Source of the DNA: Paenilisteria rustica
Lineage (GTDB): Bacteria; Bacillota; Bacilli; Lactobacillales; Listeriaceae
Reading direction: 5' to 3'
NCBI RefSeq assembly: GCF_013820765.1
Contig: NZ_JABJVM010000001.1
Location: forward strand, 1-64,000
Length of the DNA: 64,000 bases
Position numbers and translations under genes: made by a program. Within the stretch, counting starts at the first letter, position 1. Every line of letters starts with the position of its first letter. Positions 58,726 to 64,000 of this stretch are shown piece by piece. The notes below the pieces were generated by a model. That model saw nothing but the letters and a program-made list of their open reading frames with translations, searched no databases and was not told the origin of the DNA.

Positions 58726-59868
58726 ATGCATGTGAGCAGAACAGAGCGGGCGCAAAAGAAACGCAAAACGCGGCGTCTAGGAATTATTTTTACAGTCATT
58801 GCTTGCTTTTTATTTGGGGGATTAGGGAGTGCTTATTTGTTTATGCAGGCACATTCTAAGGTAACAGCAGACGAAATGAGTATGAACGAGGAGTCGACGG
58901 CAAATGTGAAGGCGAACATCGTGATTGATCCACATGCCTCGCTCAAAACGAAAATTGATTTAATTCTAAAGAAACATCAATTTAATGGGGCGGCATATGT
59001 CGTCAAAGATAACAAAACCATTATAAATCAGGGCTATGGCGTGGCTAATAAAACGACTGGGGAAGCAAATACAAGTCAAAGCTTATTTTTTATAGGGTCG
59101 ATGGAAAAAGCGGTGGTCGCAACAGCAATCATGCAATTACAGGAAAAAGGATTGCTGAACGTCGAAGATCCAATTGCGAAGTATTTTCCTGAGTTTCCGA
59201 ATGGACAAACCATCAAAATTAAGAATTTCCTAGGGCATACTTCGGGCTTAGAGGGTCGTAAAAAAGGTAACAACAAAGTGACATCGCAGCAAATTTTGGA
59301 GCAGATAGAGGCTGCTGGTATTAAGCGCCAACCGGGTACATGGGACTATCAAGATGATAATTATGCCGTGATGGGAAGATTGGTTGAAAAGTTGTCGCAT
59401 CAGTCTCTAGAGGCCTATTTGAAGCAGCATGTTTTGGCACCGGCTGGCATGAAAGCAACAAGTTTTGGTGATTCTTTTTTCACGCATCCTAATGAATCGG
59501 TGAGTTATAAATCAACGAATGGTGCGTTGACGAAAACGAGCTTTGTGCAAGATACATCGCAACTGTTCGGTGCTGGAAATATGTATATGCCACCGCGAGA
59601 TATTTATCTATTTAATAAGGCGTTAACAGATGGTAAACTGGTGAATCAGGCGAGCTTGGCACGTATGCTTAAGGCTGGCGCTGGAAATTACGGTTATGGC
59701 TTTTATACGCGGCCGAATTTTTATATTTCTCGTGGCGTGCTCTATAACTATGAGACGATTAATAGTTTTTCGAAAGATTACCGGGACGCTGTCATTGTTT
59801 TTTCTAATATTCGGATGGAAAAAGATAATGGTGCACTTGTGAAAGAAATTTATAGCGCGATGCAGTAA
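58726..59868 (+). CDS. membrane-anchored serine hydrolase of the beta-lactamase/PBP family
   Basis: A 380-residue penicillin-recognising-fold protein: N-terminal basic region and one TM (about 18-40), then the domain with SxxK at SMEK (FFIGSMEKAVVATAIMQL), the second motif as YQDD in YQDDNYAVMGRLVEK and a C-terminal GAGNYGYGFYTRP segment in place of a clear KTG. Such proteins are usually D-alanyl carboxypeptidase- or esterase-like and face the wall. AAGGAGGAAATAAA precedes the ATG. Three TTACAA repeats upstream suggest two-component control. Confidence 0.87.
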   Translation: MHVSRTERAQKKRKTRRLGIIFTVIACFLFGGLGSAYLFMQAHSKVTADEMSMNEESTANVKANIVIDPHASLKTKIDLILKKHQFNGAAYVVKDNKTIINQGYGVANKTTGEANTSQSLFFIGSMEKAVVATAIMQLQEKGLLNVEDPIAKYFPEFPNGQTIKIKNFLGHTSGLEGRKKGNNKVTSQQILEQIEAAGIKRQPGTWDYQDDNYAVMGRLVEKLSHQSLEAYLKQHVLAPAGMKATSFGDSFFTHPNESVSYKSTNGALTKTSFVQDTSQLFGAGNMYMPPRDIYLFNKALTDGKLVNQASLARMLKAGAGNYGYGFYTRPNFYISRGVLYNYETINSFSKDYRDAVIVFSNIRMEKDNGALVKEIYSAMQ

Positions 59869-59939
59869 AAAATAGATGCGATTTGCCAATTTCATGCTAT
59901 AATATACAAAAGCGAAAAAACTTCAGGAGGAATTTTTTA

Positions 59940-60323
59940 GTGGAAATTAGGATTCAGAAAAAGCTTGCGACTGGGCAAGTTAGATTTGAAAGTGATTTCG
60001 GCACGTGTGAAGGAATTTGGAATGATGACGAGCCGGAGTCGAATCGCAAATATACGGTAGATATCGAAATACCCCAGCATTTGACGGCGGAACAATTGGC
60101 GGAGAGCGACGAGAAACATTGTATTTTAGAAAAGACGGAAGATGCGCGTATTCACGTTGTTGGACAACTAGAAGACTATGAGGAGGACGGTTTTGCCGTT
60201 TTGCGATTAGAGGATAGTATCATTTGTTTTAACACCCAATACGATGAACAAATCGAAGCCTTACACGGGAAATTTATTGAGTTTGAAGTAGAACGAATTC
60301 ATTTAAGTAAAGTAGGTATTTAA
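59940..60323 (+). CDS. hypothetical beta-rich protein
   Basis: A 127-residue acidic protein that I do not recognise. Alternating strands (EIRIQKKLATGQVRFESDFG, RKYTVDIEIPQHL, EDGFAVLRLEDSIICFN, KFIEFEVERIHL) suggest a small beta barrel. GTG 59940 is 8 nt after AGGAGGA; the frame extends upstream without a site. It follows the serine hydrolase gene after 71 bp and ends in a shared terminator. Confidence 0.7.
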   Translation: MEIRIQKKLATGQVRFESDFGTCEGIWNDDEPESNRKYTVDIEIPQHLTAEQLAESDEKHCILEKTEDARIHVVGQLEDYEEDGFAVLRLEDSIICFNTQYDEQIEALHGKFIEFEVERIHLSKVGI

Positions 60324-60364
60324 AAAAGTAGCGTTTGGGAGTTTTGCCCAAACGCTACTTTTTT
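60322..60364. terminator. bidirectional terminator
   Basis: AAAAAGTAGCGTTTGGG / CCCAAACGCTACTTTTTT, a 17-bp perfect stem between converging genes. Confidence 0.92.
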
Positions 60365-60830
60365 AACTTTTTTCCGCAAAGACTTTTAGCATCTGTTCTA
60401 AATCTTCTTCATTGCGAACGAATAGGAGTAAACGTTGACGACCGGTTTCGATTACAAGTACGCCGTCTTCGGATAGGTTAATGCGTTCCATTTTTTTGTA
60501 TTCAAAGAAGAGGAGTGCGTAGAAGAAACCATGTTCCTTGAAGATAACGCGCCCTTTTCTGATGAAACAAATATAGAAGAAGAGAATGCCCAGAATGGCT
60601 AGTAAGACTGACGTGGAAGTTGGCCCGTGACGTAAAAACGCGTTCGAGATAAACAGCATCGCAATCAAGCCAACGAATATGTATCCATCCCATTTCCCTC
60701 GCGAACGAAGCGGGACACTAAGAACGGTTTTACCTTTCCAAAAATGAAGAATGACGCCATCATAAACGGAAAATAAAAACGCGCCGATAATCATGACAAT
60801 TAAGAAAATATTTGTTGCATCCATGCTCAT
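60363..60830 (-). CDS. UPF0266 (DUF986) membrane protein
   Basis: A 155-residue YobD-like protein with three membrane segments (about residues 6-25, 46-62, 68-85) and the family stretches [30 protein letters not shown] and [30 protein letters not shown]. Function unknown, but the family sits next to mannose-type PTS genes in both Enterobacteria and Listeria, and such a PTS lies 1.5 kb away here. The start is ATG 60830 or 60824; neither has a strong site. Confidence 0.85.
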   Translation of the reverse strand: MSMDATNIFLIVMIIGAFLFSVYDGVILHFWKGKTVLSVPLRSRGKWDGYIFVGLIAMLFISNAFLRHGPTSTSVLLAILGILFFYICFIRKGRVIFKEHGFFYALLFFEYKKMERINLSEDGVLVIETGRQRLLLFVRNEEDLEQMLKVFAEKS

Positions 60831-61033
60831 TATTTTACACCTGCATTCATTAAATTCTGCTCTCATTGTATCATTTTCTACCTAAAAAAGGAACCGAATC
60901 ACATCGCTAGTTCGCTTATTTTTGAAGATGCTAACGGGAAGAGGAAAAATGTTCTTGTGAAATATCGAATTAAATACTATAATGAGGATTCGAGTCATTG
61001 TATACAGCGGAGAAAAGGGAGGAAAAAACAATA

Positions 61034-61633
61034 ATGAAAAGGCTACCAATTTTATTTTTAGCGTTCGGTTTAGTATTTATCGCAGGGTGTTCCAGTGAGG
61101 CGACGACGGACAGTGTTACAGAGAAAAAGAAAACCGTAGAGGTAGAGAAAATGAAAGTTGTAGAGAGTACAAAGGGAACATGGTCGCTTGAAATTCCTTC
61201 GAGTTGGAAAGAGGACAAGGACTTACTCACAGATGATACAGAGCTTGCTGTAAGTCGGGATGATGACAACGTTTCTATTACTGGTTTAACGGAAATGAAA
61301 TCAGAACTAAAAGATTATGAGGGCGGGATCAGCTTAGCATCGTACCAAAAAATCGTAGAAGAATTTCCAGAAGACTATGGTGTGGACAAACTTCCTGCAT
61401 TCAAAGATATAAAGTTGAATAATTATCCGGCAAAATTAAGTGAGTTTGAGACAAAAGAATCGGGATTTACCTACTTAAACCGCTTATACCTCATTGAAAT
61501 GGGGGACTTTTATTTACAAGTTTTAGAATATGGTCCGAAATCAAAAATGGAAAAATATAATGATGAAGCGAATAAAGTGATGGATTCGATTCGAGAAACA
61601 CCGAGGAGCGCGGAGAGAGAAAAAACCATATAA
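61034..61633 (+). CDS. lipoprotein of unknown function
   Basis: A 199-residue lipoprotein: lipobox FIAGC after MKRLPILFLAFGLV, a Lys/Glu linker, then a PsbP/Mog1-like domain pattern (TKGTWSLEIPSSWKEDKDLL...LAVSRDDDNVSITGLTE...YNDEANKVMDSIRETP) often seen in Firmicute lipoproteins. ATG 61034 follows AGGGAGGAAAAA. The next gene starts 15 nt on, so the two form an operon. Role unknown. Confidence 0.78.
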   Translation: MKRLPILFLAFGLVFIAGCSSEATTDSVTEKKKTVEVEKMKVVESTKGTWSLEIPSSWKEDKDLLTDDTELAVSRDDDNVSITGLTEMKSELKDYEGGISLASYQKIVEEFPEDYGVDKLPAFKDIKLNNYPAKLSEFETKESGFTYLNRLYLIEMGDFYLQVLEYGPKSKMEKYNDEANKVMDSIRETPRSAEREKTI

Positions 61634-61648
61634 AAAGGGGAGCGTATT

Positions 61649-62269
61649 ATGAAAAAGAAATTAATAGTTGTAGCGGCACTGATTATCGTGATCGGTGGTG
61701 TGTTACTGTATTTGAACCACATGAATTATTGGCCGTTCCAAGATGAAAAAGCAGCTGGCATTCCAGATGGTGAGATTAAAAGTGTAGATACGACATCGAA
61801 AAAGGATGAATTATCATTGCTATTAGCCGCAAATGGTGAGATAGCGTATAATATAAAAGCGAAGAGTATGAGTGTTTATTTTGATGTATATGATCGAGAC
61901 AAGCGTGTGCGTCATGATATTGTAACAGAGGGAATGAGTGAAGAAAATACGCAGATGAGTGAAAATCTTATTTGGGGGATTCCTGGCTTTGATGTTTTTA
62001 ATGCTACTGAAATTCGTGTCATAATAAGCCAAGATGGAGCTTCTGCTCATGCTTCATACGCTATTCCTAAAGGCGTTTTTGTGGATGGGGAAAATAGTGG
62101 TGCTGAGACACACGCATTCGAGGATGGGAAAATAGAAAAAGGGAAAGAATATGTACTAGAAGCATGGAGCATTAGTAAAAAAGGTGGGATGGAAAGTTCA
62201 AGTGTTTTCTCAAAAGACTCACTAAAAGACAAAGATAGAACCGTTATCCTATACGTCGTTTTCAAATAA
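61649..62269 (+). CDS. membrane-tethered protein of unknown function
   Basis: A 206-residue protein with one N-terminal membrane helix (LIVVAALIIVIGGVLLYL) and an extracellular beta-rich part (IAYNIKAKSMSVYFDVYDRDKRVRHDIV ... EIRVIISQDGASAHASYAIP ... KEYVLEAWSISKKGG). No family recognised. AAAGGGGAGCG precedes the ATG. It is the second gene of the operon with the lipoprotein and ends in a terminator shared with the PTS operon. Confidence 0.72.
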   Translation: MKKKLIVVAALIIVIGGVLLYLNHMNYWPFQDEKAAGIPDGEIKSVDTTSKKDELSLLLAANGEIAYNIKAKSMSVYFDVYDRDKRVRHDIVTEGMSEENTQMSENLIWGIPGFDVFNATEIRVIISQDGASAHASYAIPKGVFVDGENSGAETHAFEDGKIEKGKEYVLEAWSISKKGGMESSSVFSKDSLKDKDRTVILYVVFK

Positions 62270-62316
62270 AAAAACAGGATTCCCCGTTATCGAATAAACG
62301 GAGAATCCTATTTTTA
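62268..62316. terminator. bidirectional terminator
   Basis: AGGATTCCCCGTT (62276-62288) with AACGGAGAATCCT (62297-62309), one mismatch, A- and T-runs outside. Confidence 0.85.
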
Positions 62317-62324
62317 TATCTAAA

Positions 62325-63185
62325 TCAAGAACCAGGAACAGCGAAGATTCCAAGTACATAACCTACAATACCGAGTCCGAACAACATGAAGATAATCCAC
62401 AGTGCATTGATTTTTTTCTTCAGTAGCCACATACAAGCGAATGTTAGTCCTAATGCAAGAATACCAGGCATTAAGCTATCTAGAATATCTTGTACAGTAG
62501 TAACGGTTTTCTTACCTTCTTGGTTCGTTGTAGTAGAGACAACAACTGGAATATCAATATTGGTCCATTTGTTAACCAGTCCACCCATAACGAATAGTCC
62601 GAGAATCGAGGCACCTTCTGTTAGTTTCTGGATAACACCACCGGCCATATCGGAAACAACATCGGTTCCTTTACGATATCCGTAGAAAACGCCCCAATAA
62701 CGGAATCCAAGACGAACGGCGTTAAAGAGTACGAAGAATAGAAGTGGTCCAAAGATACTACCGGTTGATGCGAATGAAGCACCAAGGGCTGCGAATACTG
62801 GACGAATCGTTCCCCAGAAAATTGGATCCCCAACACCGGCAAGTGGCCCCATGAGACCTACTTTAATACCATTGATGGCAGCTTGATCGATTGGAGCGCC
62901 ATTTGCTTTTTGCTCCTCCATTGCAGCGGTTACCCCTAAAATTGGAGCTCCCATATAAGGATGTGTATTGAAAAATTCAAGATGGCGTTTAATTGCTTCT
63001 GTGCGTTCTTCGCCTTCATATAAGCGATTGATGATTGGGACAACGGTAAAACAGAATCCCAAAGCTTGCATACGTTCAAAGTTCCATGAACCTTGGAATA
63101 GGTTGGAACGAATAAATACAGACATTAAATCACGTTTTGTCAGCTTTTTCTCGCCAACGGTTACTTTTGCTGTTTCGCTACTCAT
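62325..63185 (-). CDS. mpoD: PTS mannose/fructose/sorbose family IID component
   Basis: A 286-residue IID subunit: LTKRDLMSVFIRSNLFQGSWNFERMQALGF is the diagnostic start, with KRHLEFFNTHPYMGAPILGVTAAMEEQKANG and GLMGPLAGVGDPIFWGTIRP after it; several membrane helices follow. With IIC it forms the translocation unit for mannose/glucose. GGGAGGTAACC precedes the ATG. The UPF0266 neighbour suggests the Listeria Mpo system rather than Mpt; that choice is inference. Confidence 0.92.
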   Translation of the reverse strand: MSSETAKVTVGEKKLTKRDLMSVFIRSNLFQGSWNFERMQALGFCFTVVPIINRLYEGEERTEAIKRHLEFFNTHPYMGAPILGVTAAMEEQKANGAPIDQAAINGIKVGLMGPLAGVGDPIFWGTIRPVFAALGASFASTGSIFGPLLFFVLFNAVRLGFRYWGVFYGYRKGTDVVSDMAGGVIQKLTEGASILGLFVMGGLVNKWTNIDIPVVVSTTTNQEGKKTVTTVQDILDSLMPGILALGLTFACMWLLKKKINALWIIFMLFGLGIVGYVLGIFAVPGS

Positions 63186-63205
63186 AATTTGGTTACCTCC
63201 CTTTT

Positions 63206-64000
63206 TTAGTCGTCTAGGTCGTCATCCAGATCGTTCGCTGGTTTAGACCCACCGCCACCTGCAGCGCCGTACTGGGCAAGTGCTTCTTTTAGATAATATT
63301 TAGGGCTCAATTGGATGTAGACAATAGCTGCTACAAGTCCAAGAACACCAAGTGCTACTAAGTTGAACGTGGTGAAGGCTGCGACTACGAAACCTAGGAA
63401 GAAGAAAGGCATTAAGTATTTCGCTTGCATCATGTTAATAACCATCGCATAACCGACAACAACGATAAAGCCACCGGATACGTTTAGACCGTTAACAAGC
63501 CAATCTGGTATTGCGTTTAGCATATCCGTTACGACACTTGTACCCATTGATAGGGCAACGATTAAGACTGGAATTGCAATCCGCATCGCCTGAAGGAGCA
63601 AGGCCGTGACGTGGAGCATATCTATTCCCCTCAGATTCCCTGTTTCGGCCATTTTATCAGCTGAATGTTGGAAACCGACTGTAATTGTACGAACTAGAAT
63701 CGTTAAAACTTGACCAGCAGCAGCAAGTGGAATCGCAAGTGAGATACCAACGCTGATGTCTTGTCCCCCTGAAATAACTAAGATTGTAGAAATTAATGAT
63801 GCCAAGGCTGTATCAGGTGCAACGGCTGCCCCGATATTCATCCACCCAAGCGCGATCATTTCCAGTGAACCACCTATAATAATACCGGTTGTCATGTCGC
63901 CAAGTACAAGACCTGTAAGCGTACAAGCAATCAACGGACGGTGGGATTGCCACTCATCCAAGATACTCCCCATACCACAGATACAAGCTACAAGGAAGAC
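63206..64000 (-). CDS. mpoC: PTS mannose/fructose/sorbose family IIC component (5' end outside window)
   Basis: At least 264 residues, open to the window edge: the frame continues upstream of ATG 63973 as VFLVACICG, so the true start is beyond 64000. IIC motifs: SHRPLIACTLTGLVLGDMTTGIIIGGSLEMIALGWMNIGAAVAPD and many membrane helices. An unusual C-terminus ends GGGGSKPANDLDDDLDD. It lies 20 nt before the IID gene; IIA and IIB are expected further upstream on the minus strand. Confidence 0.9.
   Translation of the reverse strand, partial: VFLVACICGMGSILDEWQSHRPLIACTLTGLVLGDMTTGIIIGGSLEMIALGWMNIGAAVAPDTALASLISTILVISGGQDISVGISLAIPLAAAGQVLTILVRTITVGFQHSADKMAETGNLRGIDMLHVTALLLQAMRIAIPVLIVALSMGTSVVTDMLNAIPDWLVNGLNVSGGFIVVVGYAMVINMMQAKYLMPFFFLGFVVAAFTTFNLVALGVLGLVAAIVYIQLSPKYYLKEALAQYGAAGGGGSKPANDLDDDLDD

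Overview
The window looks like a chromosomal segment of a Listeria-group Firmicute. This rests on gene content and order: spxH, a CYTH protein, a TPR protein, relQ, nadK, an RluA-type pseudouridine synthase and fabI; clpE with CtsR boxes; ilvE; a peptidase M42 / glutathione peroxidase pair; a TerC pair with ktrB; ogt; hflX, a phosphoesterase and lplA; and a UPF0266 gene beside a mannose-type PTS. The many lineage-specific intergenic repeats, a sortase-anchored pullulanase and a secreted protein/protease pair make it unlike the L. monocytogenes layout as I remember it, so a Listeria outside the sensu stricto group is my inference. No tRNA, rRNA, CRISPR array, transposase or prophage gene was seen.

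Layout. 1-6.2 kb: stress and nucleotide metabolism (SpxH, small alarmone synthetase, NAD kinase) and enoyl-ACP reductase. 6.5-16 kb: ClpE, an acetyltransferase and an esterase, IlvE, a compact Fst-like type I toxin-antitoxin locus (about 11.6-11.9 kb), an MFS exporter, M42 peptidase and GPx. 15.8-20 kb: NfeD-flotillin, then an AT-richer pair of a secreted cysteine-containing protein and a membrane subtilase. 20-28.3 kb: pullulanase with a cre site, RF3, a LysM/LPXTG surface protein and a lipoprotein. 28.3-34.4 kb: a yybP-ykoY (Mn) riboswitch with terC, a second terC, ktrB, VanZ and VanZ-RDD membrane proteins. 34.6-42.1 kb: ogt, a DsbA-like oxidoreductase, a short RibF-like protein, and a membrane protein-SGNH hydrolase-ABC transporter operon. 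42.6-45.7 kb: an Mhq-like quinone/aldehyde detoxification operon. 46.2-50 kb: an hflXr-type operon behind a long attenuator-like leader with two small upstream ORFs, the first resembling macrolide-arrest peptides. 50-62 kb: lipoproteins, GntR regulator, deacetylase, hydrolase, DgkB, SirB/CbiX, ROK kinase, serine hydrolase. 62.3-64 kb: mannose-family PTS IID and IIC, the latter cut by the window edge.

The most unusual feature is a set of long intergenic elements (about 6.2, 15.6, 29.4, 37.2, 42.2, 50.7, 53.7 and 56.1 kb). They are strings of small hairpins whose loops are conserved and purine-rich while the stems change between copies in a compensatory way. All lie just downstream of a stop codon, several between the stop and a clear terminator, so they are probably transcribed as 3' UTRs. 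I do not recognise them as a named family. TTG starts preceded by strong Shine-Dalgarno sites are unusually frequent (relQ, pullulanase, a lipoprotein, terC, vanZ, SGNH hydrolase, ABC permease).
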